A stretch of 64,000 nt of DNA from Nitratidesulfovibrio termitidis HI1 (lineage in GTDB: Bacteria > Desulfobacterota > Desulfovibrionia > Desulfovibrionales > Desulfovibrionaceae). The notes beneath the pieces are model-generated. The model was not told the origin of the DNA. It ran no database searches and saw only the letters and a program-made list of their open reading frames with translations. The stretch is taken from contig NZ_KI632512.1 in NCBI RefSeq assembly GCF_000504305.1, forward strand, positions 466,388-530,387. The letters are read 5' to 3'. A program made the translations under genes and the position numbers. Positions 35,067-44,253 of the stretch are shown here, piece by piece. Positions within the stretch are counted from its first letter, which is position 1. Each line of letters begins with the position of its first letter.

Positions 35067-36002
35067 ATGGCTTTTGCAAGAATGAAGAGATTGCGGGCGA
35101 CATTGCGCGGCGTGGCGCTGGCCATGTTCCAGAACATGACCCGGAACATGGTCCGGAACATGTCACGGATGCTGTCGCCGTTGGTGCCATGCGCGCTTTT
35201 GCTGTGCGTTGCCGCATCGGGTGCCAGCGCCGGGCAGTCCACCCCGGTTGTTGCCCCACCGGCTTCCGCCCCGTCAGTTGGCACCTCGTCTGTTGGCGTC
35301 CCGTCCGGCCCTGCCCAGTCTGCTTCTGCGCCGTCCTCTCCCGCTCCGTCCGGTCCTGCCCTTACCCTGGCCACCACCATATCGCCGCCGCTCAGCGAGC
35401 CCGGCCAAAACGGCATGCTGGACCTGATCATCAAGGGGGCCTTCGCGCGTACCGGGGTGGGCGTCTCCCTGCAGCAGTTGCCCAGCGAGCGCGGGCTGGT
35501 CATGGCCGACGGCGGGCAGGTAGACGGTGACGGCAACCGCATCAGCGGGTTGCAGGCTGCCTACCCCAACCTGCTCCAGGTGCCCGAAAGCAACATGACC
35601 TACGAATTCACGGCCTTTGCCCTGCGACCGGACGTGCAGGTGCGCAACTGGGACGACCTGCGCCACTACACCGTCGCCTACATCATCGGCTGGAAGATCT
35701 ACGACGAGAACGTGCACGCCGGCAGCACGGTAAAGGTCGCCACACCGGAAAACCTGTTCGCACTGCTGCGGGCCGGGCGCGTGGACGTGGTGCTCTACTA
35801 CCGCCTGGGCGGTCTGTACTACGCCCGCAAGCTGGGCCTGACCAATCTGCGCGTGCTGGACCCGCCCCTGGCCCGGCGCGAAATGTACATGTATCTCAAC
35901 AGCCGCCATGCCGACCTGGTCCCCCGCCTGGCGGATGCCCTGCGCGGCATGAAGAAGGACGGCAGCTACGAACGCATCGCGGCCCCGTTCCTGGGGCGGT
36001 AG
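35067..36002 (+). CDS. Periplasmic solute-binding protein-like (SBP_bac_3 type)
   Basis: 311 residues. A basic N-terminus leads into a signal peptide (LSPLVPCALLLCVAASGASA), then a 45-residue Ser/Pro/Ala/Val-rich linker, then a two-lobed binding fold: TLATTISPPLSEPGQNGMLD, ISGLQAAYPNLLQVPE, ALRPDVQVRNWDDLRHYTVA, ATPENLFALLRAGRVDVV. It resembles the amino-acid-binding SBP family that serves ABC importers or sensor domains, but no transporter gene is adjacent, so it may be a lone sensor. The first residues repeat NMxRNMxR three times, encoded by a short DNA repeat, so ATG 35067 is only the likeliest start; ATG 35082 is possible. Ligand unknown. Confidence 0.75.
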   Translation: MAFARMKRLRATLRGVALAMFQNMTRNMVRNMSRMLSPLVPCALLLCVAASGASAGQSTPVVAPPASAPSVGTSSVGVPSGPAQSASAPSSPAPSGPALTLATTISPPLSEPGQNGMLDLIIKGAFARTGVGVSLQQLPSERGLVMADGGQVDGDGNRISGLQAAYPNLLQVPESNMTYEFTAFALRPDVQVRNWDDLRHYTVAYIIGWKIYDENVHAGSTVKVATPENLFALLRAGRVDVVLYYRLGGLYYARKLGLTNLRVLDPPLARREMYMYLNSRHADLVPRLADALRGMKKDGSYERIAAPFLGR

Positions 36003-36254
36003 CGCGCGGATCGCAACGCATGGCAGGCCGTCCCGACGGTCCCTCCCTGCCTCTTGCCGCTTTTTTCCTCTTCCACCTCCCGCCCTTGCCTGCCTGACGC
36101 GCGGATGCCTTGCCTCCCTCGCCGTGCAGCCCACGGACATCGCACCCCATTGAAACCATGACGCATCCGGCGTAACGCAGGGCTGAACAAAAGGCCGCCG
36201 CCGCCGGAATCGTTCCGTCGCCGTGCCTTTCCATGGACATGCCGAAGGTGACGC

Positions 36255-37091
36255 ATGCGGATGCATCGTGTTTTCCCCGTGGCGGCTCTCGCCCTGCTGC
36301 TGGCGCTGTGCGCGGCCCTTCCCGCCCCTGCCCGCGCCGCCACCAGCTTTCTTGCGCGCGAGGGTGACGAGGTGCTGGCGGCAGAGGGCGATCTGGCCAC
36401 CCGCCGCGCGCCCTGTTCCACCTTCAAGATCGCCATCAGCCTCATGGGCTATGACGCGGGCATCCTGACCGACGAGACGCACCCGGTGCGCCCCTATGAC
36501 GAAAGCCTGAACGTGGCCTACGACATGTGGAAACAGCCGCACGACCCCGTCATGTGGATGCGCAACAGCTGTGTGTGGTATTCGCAGGCCACCACGCGTG
36601 AACTGGGCATGGAGCGCTTCAAGGCCTACGTGGACCGCTTCGGCTACGGCAACCGCGACGTCTCCGGGCGGCGCGGAACAGCGGGCACGGACGACGGCCT
36701 GACCCGCTCGTGGCTGTCCAGCAGCCTGGCCATCTCGCCCGAAGAAGAGGTGGACTTCCTCGGCAGGCTGGTGCGCTCCGAGTTGCCGGTGTCGGCGCAT
36801 GCGCAGGAAATGACCCGGCGTATCCTGTTCGTGCAGGATTTGCAGGGCGGCTGGAAGCTGTACGGCAAGACCGGCAGCGGGGTGCGCCTGCTGCCCGACG
36901 GCTCTCGCGACGAAGACCGGCAGATCGGCTGGTTCGTGGGCTGGGCGCGGAATGCGGATGGCCGCACCGTGCTGTTCGCCCATCTGCTGGAGGACGAGGA
37001 CGACAACCCAGCCCCGGCGGGGCGCAGGTCGCGTGATGCGGCCATCGTCAAGGTGCAACGGCTGCTGGGCGTTGCCCCCGGCGAGTGGTAG
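36255..37091 (+). CDS. Class D (OXA-type) beta-lactamase family protein
   Basis: 278 residues with a signal peptide (VAALALLLALCAALPA, cleavage near ARAA). All class D landmarks are in order: the nucleophile box STFK (Ser55, Lys58), SCV (Ser105-Val107), YGN (131-133), the Trp of the DGLTRSWL segment (Trp153), and KTG (205-207). These serine enzymes hydrolyse beta-lactams, some carbapenems included, using a carboxylated lysine. Alternatively it could be a related sensor domain, but no membrane helix follows. GAAGGTG stands before ATG 36255. It is transcribed alone and closed by a terminator; no regulator or mobile element is next to it, so it looks chromosomal. Substrate range is unknown. Confidence 0.9.
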   Translation: MRMHRVFPVAALALLLALCAALPAPARAATSFLAREGDEVLAAEGDLATRRAPCSTFKIAISLMGYDAGILTDETHPVRPYDESLNVAYDMWKQPHDPVMWMRNSCVWYSQATTRELGMERFKAYVDRFGYGNRDVSGRRGTAGTDDGLTRSWLSSSLAISPEEEVDFLGRLVRSELPVSAHAQEMTRRILFVQDLQGGWKLYGKTGSGVRLLPDGSRDEDRQIGWFVGWARNADGRTVLFAHLLEDEDDNPAPAGRRSRDAAIVKVQRLLGVAPGEW

Positions 37092-37137
37092 CGGCTGGTG
37101 AAGCACTGACGGGAACCGCGCCCGCAGGAATCAAAAG

Positions 37138-37171
37138 AAGCCGGGTGGCGTTGCGCAACGCCACCCGGCTT
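37138..37171. terminator. Terminator between the beta-lactamase and the membrane protein gene
   Basis: A perfect 17+17 palindrome, AAGCCGGGTGGCGTTGC and its complement, with no spacer (loop forms in the centre). Followed by TTCGATTGTTTT on the plus side. It lies between two convergent genes. Confidence 0.9.
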
Positions 37172-37266
37172 TCGATTGTTTTAGCAATGGGACGGGAACG
37201 GCGCAGGCACGGTGCGGGGGATGCCCCTTGCGTGTCGCGTCACCATCTCGTTCCGGGTCCGCCTGG

Positions 37267-38820
37267 CTATTCCGCAGGCTTCTTGCGCGCGCGGGGCTTT
37301 TTGGGCGCTGCGGCGGGCGGGGGATTCAGCAGGTCAAGCGACGTCGGCTGGGGGGCCGGTCGGGGCGCGGGCGTGCCGGAAGGTTCGTGCAGGCCCGGTT
37401 CGCCCGGTTCGCTTGGCTCGCCCGGTTCGCTTGGCTCGCCCGGTTCGCTTGGTTCGCCCGGTTCGTCATCAGACAGGCCGAGGGCCTCGTCATCGGGTAC
37501 ACTCGGGGTTTCGGGAACGGCCTTGCTGGCGGCGTCATGCACGTCCACCACGTAGGCCACGTAGGCCACCCGTACGTCATCGGCGGCGGCGACATCTGCC
37601 GCAGAAGCCACTGGTGACACGACTTCGGCATCGTGCGCCACGGTTGCCGTCGGTTCGGAATCTGCGGACTGCCCGGATGCTTCAGACTGCCCGGATGCTT
37701 CAGACTGGCCGGATGGCGAGGAAGAAGTGGCCAGACCAGCCGTATCAGCCAGACCAGCCGGATCAGCCAGACCAGCCGGATCAGTCGGACCCGTCGTATC
37801 AGTCGACGCTGGCGGCGCGGGCGGCAGTACCCTGGTGGCCTGCACCCCGCCGGAAGGCGAAACGTCGATGGCGCCTGGCAGGGCGCGGGGCATCATGGCA
37901 TCACCCTGCCCCTGCCCCTGTCCGGGCAATTGGGCCAGCATGCTCCGCTGGTCCACGATGATCATGCCGGTGCGGTCCAGCACCTCGCGCCGGTAGGCGT
38001 ATTCTTCCTGCATGCGGCGCACCTTGTAGGCGAACCACATCCGCCCCAGATAGCCCACGCACCACGCGGCCAGCACGCCGCCGCCCACCCACAGCACCAG
38101 GTGCTCGGTGGATTCGCCCAGCCGGATGACGAAGCCCAGCACCTTGTCGAAATAGTAGATGACCGTGGCCAGCAGGGTCACGCCCAGCAACAGCAGAAAG
38201 GTGGGCACGCCGTTCACGGCGGCCAGCATCTTTTGCAGCCACGGCGGCAACTGGCGCAACTGCGCCTCGGTCAGCACCGGGTCGCCCTTGATCAGGCGGG
38301 TGTAGCCCAGCGCGATGACCTGCAACACCAGCAGCACCACCACGGGTGCGGCAGCCACGGAAACCAGGTACCCGCCCCACGGAAAGCGGAAGCGCACCGT
38401 GCCGTCGGGCATGCTCTGCACGTTGGCCACGCCCTGCCAGATGGCCACGATGGCCACCAGAAACTCCACCAGCACGATGCCGATGACGATGTAGGCCAGA
38501 ACGTACTTGCGCTCCTGGTCGCCCAACAGGTCGCCCAGGCCGCCAAATCCGCCCCGGCCGTGGGAGGGCGAGGGGGATTCCTGCGCGTTGCCGTCGAAAC
38601 CGTTGGCGCTGCCGCCGTGGGCACTGCCCTTGTCGGCTGCCTGGCCGGACCCGGTATCGGAACGGGCATCGGAGCCGGAGCCGGGGGCAGCGCCGCCCGA
38701 TGACGTGCCGCCGGACGCATCGGCAGTTGCGTTGCCAGGCGTGGAGCCTGACGGGCTGGCCGTCGGGCGGGCGTCATCCGGGTCGCGCTTCAAGCCGGAG
38801 AAGAATTTCGAGAAAAACAT
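37267..38820 (-). CDS. Membrane protein with repeat-rich C-terminal tail
   Basis: 517 residues. An N-terminal soluble part (1-105) is rich in Ser, Gly and Asp, four or so helices span about 110-275 (VLAYIVIGIVLVEFLVAIVA, YLVSVAAAPVVVLLVLQVI, TFLLLLGVTLLATVIYYF, HLVLWVGGGVLAAWCVGYL), and a long cytoplasmic tail follows. The tail has tandem repeats: DPAGLA-like units, SGQSEA units and four SEPGEP units, ending PKKPRARKKPAE. No enzymatic motif recognised. GAGAAGAATTT lies before ATG 38820. The repeats are mirrored at DNA level and may vary between strains. Function unknown. Confidence 0.75.
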   Translation of the reverse strand: MFFSKFFSGLKRDPDDARPTASPSGSTPGNATADASGGTSSGGAAPGSGSDARSDTGSGQAADKGSAHGGSANGFDGNAQESPSPSHGRGGFGGLGDLLGDQERKYVLAYIVIGIVLVEFLVAIVAIWQGVANVQSMPDGTVRFRFPWGGYLVSVAAAPVVVLLVLQVIALGYTRLIKGDPVLTEAQLRQLPPWLQKMLAAVNGVPTFLLLLGVTLLATVIYYFDKVLGFVIRLGESTEHLVLWVGGGVLAAWCVGYLGRMWFAYKVRRMQEEYAYRREVLDRTGMIIVDQRSMLAQLPGQGQGQGDAMMPRALPGAIDVSPSGGVQATRVLPPAPPASTDTTGPTDPAGLADPAGLADTAGLATSSSPSGQSEASGQSEASGQSADSEPTATVAHDAEVVSPVASAADVAAADDVRVAYVAYVVDVHDAASKAVPETPSVPDDEALGLSDDEPGEPSEPGEPSEPGEPSEPGEPGLHEPSGTPAPRPAPQPTSLDLLNPPPAAAPKKPRARKKPAE

Positions 38821-39173
38821 GCGGGAATATCCGTGCGACGGCGATGCCGTGTTGTCGTCGTGCGTGGGTGCCCAAGGAGACGGGAAAACGCCCCCGGCCT
38901 GCGCATGGCGCGTGCCGGGGGCGGCTTCCGCCGGTTGCGGCGCCGTCTGGCGGGCTCGGGGCGGCAGGAGCGCCTTTGCTCCGTTTGCCACCTTACGATG
39001 CGCGGCGGCTTTTCTCAAGGAGTTCGACGGCAGGAATACGCCGCGTGGCCTGCGGCGAGATGGCCCGAGACGCCAGCGGACGGACTGTTAGCGGGGCATG
39101 CCGTCAGGCGGATTGTCGGGCGGATTGCCAGGCGGCACGTGCCGTCAGTCTGATTGTTACGGGGTGCGCACCG
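38821..39173. repeat. Intergenic region with short tandem-like repeats
   Basis: From about 39101 to 39180 the DNA shows repeated GTCAGGCGGATTG-type units (GTCAGGCGGATTGTC, GGGCGGATTGCC, then CGTCAGTCTGATTG and CGTCAGGCGC). The GTCAGGC core also appears in the array at 2393. No gene or terminator recognised. Confidence 0.5.
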
Positions 39174-39830
39174 TCAGGCGCATTCGCGCACCATGGGCTG
39201 GAAGGTCTTCGTGGCCGCGTCCCAGCCCAGCAGTTCGCCCTTTTCCAGGTCGAAGAACCAGCCGTGCAGCGAAAGTTCGCCCCGCTCCACCCGTTTGCAC
39301 AACCACGGGAAGGTCATCAGGTTTTCCAGCGAAACCAGTATGGATTCCTGCTCGCAGGCGCGGTGCAGTTCCTGGTCCGAGCAGTGCGGGCAGGTTTGCT
39401 GCACCCGTTCCTGCGCGGGCGCGGCAATGCTGACCCAGCGCGACAGGAACTCCGTGTCGTCCCGGTCCCCTGCCGCGCCGGAAAGCAGCGCCTTGATGCC
39501 GCCGCAGCGGGCGTGGCCCAGAATGATGATGTCTTCCACCTTCAGGCTGCGCACGGCGAATTCCAGCGCGGCGCTGACCCCGTGCTGGGTGGTGGTGTGC
39601 GCCTCGTACGGGGGCACCAGATTGGCCACGTTGCGCACCACGAACAGGTCGCCGGGGTTGCAGTCCAGCAGCAGGGCCGGGTCCACGCGCGAATCGCTGC
39701 ACGCGATGACCAGCGCCTTGGGTGCCTGCTCTTCGACCAGGTTTTCGAACAGGTTGTGGTCGCGGCAGAACCAGCTTTTCTGAAAACGCCGAAAACCGGC
39801 GATGAAGCGGCCAAGATCGGGTGCGGGCAT
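39174..39830 (-). CDS. Beta-class carbonic anhydrase
   Basis: 218 residues. Zinc ligands and catalytic dyad are in CSDSR (Cys44, Asp46, Arg48) and the HARC box (His106, Cys109), and the QHGVSAALEFAV helix follows the usual pattern. The enzyme interconverts CO2 and bicarbonate. A C-terminal segment includes TCPHCS, an extra Cys pair of unknown use, in the region where many family members have a simple helix. GGAG lies seven bases before ATG 39830. It is transcribed on its own. Confidence 0.92.
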   Translation of the reverse strand: MPAPDLGRFIAGFRRFQKSWFCRDHNLFENLVEEQAPKALVIACSDSRVDPALLLDCNPGDLFVVRNVANLVPPYEAHTTTQHGVSAALEFAVRSLKVEDIIILGHARCGGIKALLSGAAGDRDDTEFLSRWVSIAAPAQERVQQTCPHCSDQELHRACEQESILVSLENLMTFPWLCKRVERGELSLHGWFFDLEKGELLGWDAATKTFQPMVRECA

Positions 39831-40054
39831 GAAAGGCTCCGGAACTGCCGTGCGGGACGGGATGCGGTACAAAGGAGATGGCTGTTGCGGGATGCGAAAA
39901 GCGTACGGACCCGGCGCGCGGCGAACGCCGCTGACTGCGGGTAACTGGGGATTGTACGTCTTTTTTACCGCCGCGCAACCCCGATGCGAGTAACCGCTTG
40001 CGTTTTCACGCGCCGCGCTGCCCTTTGCGGGCATGCCACGTGCGGTGGGGCGGA

Positions 40055-42343
40055 TCAGGTGGGCTTGCGCCGGGCCATGACACTGGCGATGGCGGCTGTG
40101 AGTTCGGTGACCATGACCGGCTTCGACACGTATCCGTCCATGCCTTCGGCCAGGAACTTTTCCCTGTCGCCCGCCATGGCGTAGGCGGTCATGGCGATGA
40201 CCGGAATCCGCGCATCCAGCACCCCGGAAACGCCGCTCCGGATGTGGCGCGTGGCCTCCACGCCGTCCATCACGTCCATCTGCACGTCCATGAGCACACA
40301 GTCGAAACGCTTGGCGCGCAAGGCATCCAGCGCCTGCGCCCCGTTGGCGGTCGTCGTCACCTCGTGCCCCATCTGTTCCAGCAGCCGCCGGGCGCACAGG
40401 CGGCTCACCTCGTCGTCCTCGACAAGCAGGACGCACAACCCGTCGTGTCCGGCACACACGGGGGCGTCTTCCGGCGGCGCGCCACGCATTGTCCCGTCGG
40501 GCAGGTTGAAGGACAGGGTCATGCAGACACTGGTGCCCTGCCCCACCTCGCTGACGAATTGCAGTGTGCCACCCATGGCGATCACAAGGTTGCGCACGAT
40601 GGCGAGGCCAAGTCCGGCCCCCTGGTGGGACCGGGTGTAGCTTTCCTCCACCTGCGCAAAGGGGTGGACGATATGGTCCAACTTGTCGTCCGGAATGCCG
40701 ATGCCGGTATCGCTGACGATGAACAGCAGCAGCACTTCGTCGGTGGGCTTGGGGGGCAACGGAAAGACCTCAAGGCGGACCTCGCCCTTTTCGGTGAACT
40801 TCATGGCGTTGCCCACGAGGTTGAACAGTATCTGCCGCAGATGGACCTCATCCCCCACGAGCACCGGGGGGATTTCCGGAGCGCAATCGAGCACCAGGGG
40901 CACCCGTTTGCTCTGGTGCATGGGCGAAAACGTTTCCGCCAGGGCCGCGAAGGTGCTGGCCAGCGTAAAGGGCCTGCTCTGGGTGCGCATGCCCCCGGCC
41001 TCGATGCGCGACAGGTCCAGCAGGTCGCCCAGAAGATCCGTCAGGCGGCGGCCGGAGCGCTGCGCAAGGTCCAGATATGCGTCCCTTTCGTTGGCATTCT
41101 CGTTGCCCTTGATGAGTTGCAGCATGCCCAGCAGGCCATTGAGCGGGGTGCGCAGTTCATGGCTCATGTTCGCCAGGAACAGGCTTTTGGCATGGTTGGC
41201 GGCTTCTGCCTGGCTTCTGGCCTCGCGCAGTTCGGCTTCGGTACGGAGGCGCGCCCCCATGTCCCGCTCCAGCGCCAGGGCCATGTCGTTGAATGACCGC
41301 GCCAGGATGTCGATCTCGGTAACCCCCCGCTCCGGCTCGACGCGCGTGTTCAGGTCGCCTTCGCCGATGCGTGTCGCCGCAGCGGCAAGGTCTTCCAGCC
41401 TGCGCCCCATGTTGCGACCACCGAGAAACCAGCCGCTGGACAACGTAAGGACCACCATCAGCAGCAGGATGCCCAGGTCGCGCCACAGGATTTCCAGCGC
41501 CTGGGCATGAATTCTTGCCTTGGGAGTGCCCGCGAACAGGTACATGTAGGGCGGGGCTTCCGGGCCGGTGCGAATTTTCCGGAAGGCCACAAGGCGCAGT
41601 ACCCCCTCGGACCCCATGTCTTCCACAAGGCCTTCCTCTCCGTCGGCCCTGGCGGCGGTGAATACGGGGCCGTGCACGGGCTGGCCGATAGGCAGGCCGT
41701 CGGTTGCGGGATAGCGGAACAGGCGCACGCCCTGATGGTCGCAGACGCCGAAAAAGGAGTCCGGCGGAAAGCGCATTTCGGCAAACAGGTCGCCATAGCT
41801 GCTCAGCAGGATGCTGGCCAGCAATACGGCACGGATATTCCCGTCCGGCCCGATCACCGGGCAACCGAAAGGCAACACGGGAACGCCCAGACTGACCCCG
41901 AGTTGATACTCGCCCACGACGAAGCCCCTGGTCGTCAGGGCGTCCTTGAAATGCTTCACGTTGGCGAAGTTGACGCCGGAAGATGCGCCGCCGGTGGCCA
42001 GGATGTTGCCATCCAGATCAACCAGATGCAGGGCGGAATAGCGTTGCTGATTGATCCGGAGCACGTTGACGAAGATGCGCGTGCAGGCCGCGATGTCGAC
42101 GCGCTGCACGTCCGGGACGCGGGACAGGTTTTCCATGAGCAGCCGGGTTGCCGTGGTGGCCCGCACCTGGGCTTCGGCGGCAGTGCGGACAAATCCCTGC
42201 AGCCCTTGCGTGGCGTCTTCGATGGCCGTGTTTCTGGCCTGCAGCCCAAGGGCGACGGTAAGGACCAGCGTGGGCAGCGCGGACATGAGGATCAGCAGCG
42301 CAAGCCTCTTGCGAATGGACCCCTTGAGTGGATGAAACGGCAT
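40055..42343 (-). CDS. Hybrid sensor histidine kinase/response regulator
   Basis: 762 residues. A helix at 13-35 and another near 295-315 frame a periplasmic dCache-like sensor (ALHLVDLDGNILATGG, FANVKHFKDAL, LGVPVLPFGCPVIGPDG). A HAMP linker (MGRRLEDLAAAATRIGEGDL) precedes the HisKA box with His395 in MSHELRTPLNG, the ATPase (NLVGNAMKFTEKG, DTGIGIPDDKL, GAGLGLAIV), and a C-terminal receiver with Asp686 in VLMDVQM. Signal and target are unknown; no separate response regulator or Hpt gene adjoins it. GAGGCG precedes ATG 42343. Presumably it passes phosphate to an Hpt protein encoded elsewhere. Confidence 0.93.
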   Translation of the reverse strand: MPFHPLKGSIRKRLALLILMSALPTLVLTVALGLQARNTAIEDATQGLQGFVRTAAEAQVRATTATRLLMENLSRVPDVQRVDIAACTRIFVNVLRINQQRYSALHLVDLDGNILATGGASSGVNFANVKHFKDALTTRGFVVGEYQLGVSLGVPVLPFGCPVIGPDGNIRAVLLASILLSSYGDLFAEMRFPPDSFFGVCDHQGVRLFRYPATDGLPIGQPVHGPVFTAARADGEEGLVEDMGSEGVLRLVAFRKIRTGPEAPPYMYLFAGTPKARIHAQALEILWRDLGILLLMVVLTLSSGWFLGGRNMGRRLEDLAAAATRIGEGDLNTRVEPERGVTEIDILARSFNDMALALERDMGARLRTEAELREARSQAEAANHAKSLFLANMSHELRTPLNGLLGMLQLIKGNENANERDAYLDLAQRSGRRLTDLLGDLLDLSRIEAGGMRTQSRPFTLASTFAALAETFSPMHQSKRVPLVLDCAPEIPPVLVGDEVHLRQILFNLVGNAMKFTEKGEVRLEVFPLPPKPTDEVLLLFIVSDTGIGIPDDKLDHIVHPFAQVEESYTRSHQGAGLGLAIVRNLVIAMGGTLQFVSEVGQGTSVCMTLSFNLPDGTMRGAPPEDAPVCAGHDGLCVLLVEDDEVSRLCARRLLEQMGHEVTTTANGAQALDALRAKRFDCVLMDVQMDVMDGVEATRHIRSGVSGVLDARIPVIAMTAYAMAGDREKFLAEGMDGYVSKPVMVTELTAAIASVMARRKPT

Positions 42344-42514
42344 GGGCGCCTCGTGGGTACTGCCCGGCGGAAGGGGCAGGAATACCGCGAAGCTAGCGCG
42401 CCCCGACCATTTGATGAAGTATAACTTGGGGTTTCTTTGTCGGCTGAAATAGAGAGCGGGCGGGCGCACAGGGGCACGCAACGGCGCCATGGAAAACAGG
42501 GGCCGCGTTCACCC

Positions 42515-43984
42515 CTATTCTCCCACCGGTTCCATGTGCACCACCACCCGGTGCAACTCGGGCAGGCTGGCGCGCAGGCGCGCCTCCAGGGCGGCGGACA
42601 CGCGGTGCGCTTCGGTGACGGGAGTTTCCGGGGCCATGCGGCAGTGGAAACTGAGCGATATGTCCTCGCCCTGCCTGCGGACGTGCATGTGGTGGCAGTC
42701 GCACACGCCGGGTTCCGCGTCGGCGGCGGCCTGCACGGCGGCCTGAACGCGCGGCGATTCCAGCAGGCGGGATGGCGTGGGGCTTGCCGCACCCGCTGCG
42801 CCTGCCGCGCCTGCCGCATCTGGCGCGGGTTCGATGTGCGTGGCAACGTGCAGCGGCCCCAACTCGGCGCGCAGGGCTTCTTCGAAGGCAGAGACCCGGG
42901 CATGCGCGTCGGCAAGCGTCATCCGGCCTTCAAGTTCTACATGAAGTTCCACCATCAGGTCGTGAGGGGCTGCGGCCTCTGGCTGCGCCTCGACGACTTC
43001 CACGGCGTGCACCGGCAGCGCGTGGGCGGCGGCCACGCAACGGATGCGGTCCAGAACGCCCCGCTCCCCGGCCTGCTGCGGCTCGAAATGGATGGTCACG
43101 TCCGCGCCGGGGGCCACCTCGCGCACGGCCGCTTCCGCCTGTTGGGTGATTTCGTGGGCCGCGTCCAGCGACAGTTCCGCTCCTACGATGATGGTCATGT
43201 CCACGAAGGCGTGCGGCCCGCTTTCACGCACCCGGGTGCGTTCCACCCGCACCACGCCGGGCTGAGCATTCACGGCAGTTTCGATGCGCCCGGCAAGGCC
43301 TGCGTCGCCGCCGTCCAGCAGGGCATCCACGGCGCGGCGACCAAGGCTCAGGCTGACGTGCACCACGATGGCGCACACCGCAAGGGCGGCCACGGCGTCG
43401 GCGCGTTCCAGCATGGGGCGCAGGGCCGAGCCTTGCGGCAGCAGGTCCGCCGCCAGCAGGGCCAGCAGGCCCACGATGACCACGGCGGATGACCAGATGT
43501 CGGTGGAAAAGTGCAGCGCGTCGGCCTCCAGGGCCTGGCTGTTGTACTTCCTGGCCACGCGGCGCAGCATGCGCGAACGCGAGATGTCCACCACGATGGA
43601 CACGCCCATCACCCCAAGCCCCCAGGCCGACGGCACCACGACTTCCGGCTCCACGAACAGCCGGTGCATGGCCTCCCATACGATCCACCCGCAGGTGACC
43701 AGCAGCAGCAACGTTTCCACCAGGGCGGAAAGGTTCTCGATCTTGCCGTGGCCATAGGGATGGCGCGCGTCGGGCGGGCGCGAGGATATCCGCACCGCAA
43801 ACCACGTGACGGCGGCGGCCACCAGGTCCAGCCCGCTGTGGGCCGCTTCCGACAGGATGCCCAGACTGTTGGTGGACAGGCCCACCCCCAGCTTGAGTGC
43901 GGTCAGCAGCACGGCGGCCAGCACCGAGGACAGCGCGGCGGCGTTCTTTTCGCGCAGGGCGGTTTCGTAATCGTGGGGTTGCAT
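42515..43984 (-). CDS. Cation diffusion facilitator with three C-terminal repeats
   Basis: 489 residues. Six membrane helices include the metal-site motifs SEAAHSGLDLV in helix 2 and ADALHFSTDIWSS in helix 5, the HxxxD pairs of the Zn/Fe-type CDF family. After residue 205 the usual single cytoplasmic dimerisation domain is followed by two more similar ones (VDMTIIVGAELSLDAAHEIT; MVELHVELEGRMTLADAHAR; ISLSFHCRMAPETPVTEAHR), each ending with a HxEP-like strand, separated by AAGAAGAA linkers. CDF proteins export zinc, iron, cobalt or manganese with proton exchange. GGAGGC lies before ATG 43984. The metal is unknown. Confidence 0.9.
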   Translation of the reverse strand: MQPHDYETALREKNAAALSSVLAAVLLTALKLGVGLSTNSLGILSEAAHSGLDLVAAAVTWFAVRISSRPPDARHPYGHGKIENLSALVETLLLLVTCGWIVWEAMHRLFVEPEVVVPSAWGLGVMGVSIVVDISRSRMLRRVARKYNSQALEADALHFSTDIWSSAVVIVGLLALLAADLLPQGSALRPMLERADAVAALAVCAIVVHVSLSLGRRAVDALLDGGDAGLAGRIETAVNAQPGVVRVERTRVRESGPHAFVDMTIIVGAELSLDAAHEITQQAEAAVREVAPGADVTIHFEPQQAGERGVLDRIRCVAAAHALPVHAVEVVEAQPEAAAPHDLMVELHVELEGRMTLADAHARVSAFEEALRAELGPLHVATHIEPAPDAAGAAGAAGAASPTPSRLLESPRVQAAVQAAADAEPGVCDCHHMHVRRQGEDISLSFHCRMAPETPVTEAHRVSAALEARLRASLPELHRVVVHMEPVGE

Positions 43985-44253
43985 GGCGCCTCCGGGCTGG
44001 CCTGTCCTGTGCGCTGGGTGCGGATGTGTGGTCCCGCAGGACAGACATGCGGTGTGCGCGCCCGTCCTCCGTGCCGCCCTTACTGCTGCGACATGCGGGC
44101 CGTCATGGCAATGGGCTGGGGACAAGGCGCACGGCACCTTAGCACGCCCCTTTCGGCGTGACCAGCAAAGAGCGCATCCTGCCGTCATTGATGATGAACA
44201 TCGACTTCAGACGGGATATTGCGAATGAAGGTGCACGCGCCGGAAAGCGCTGT

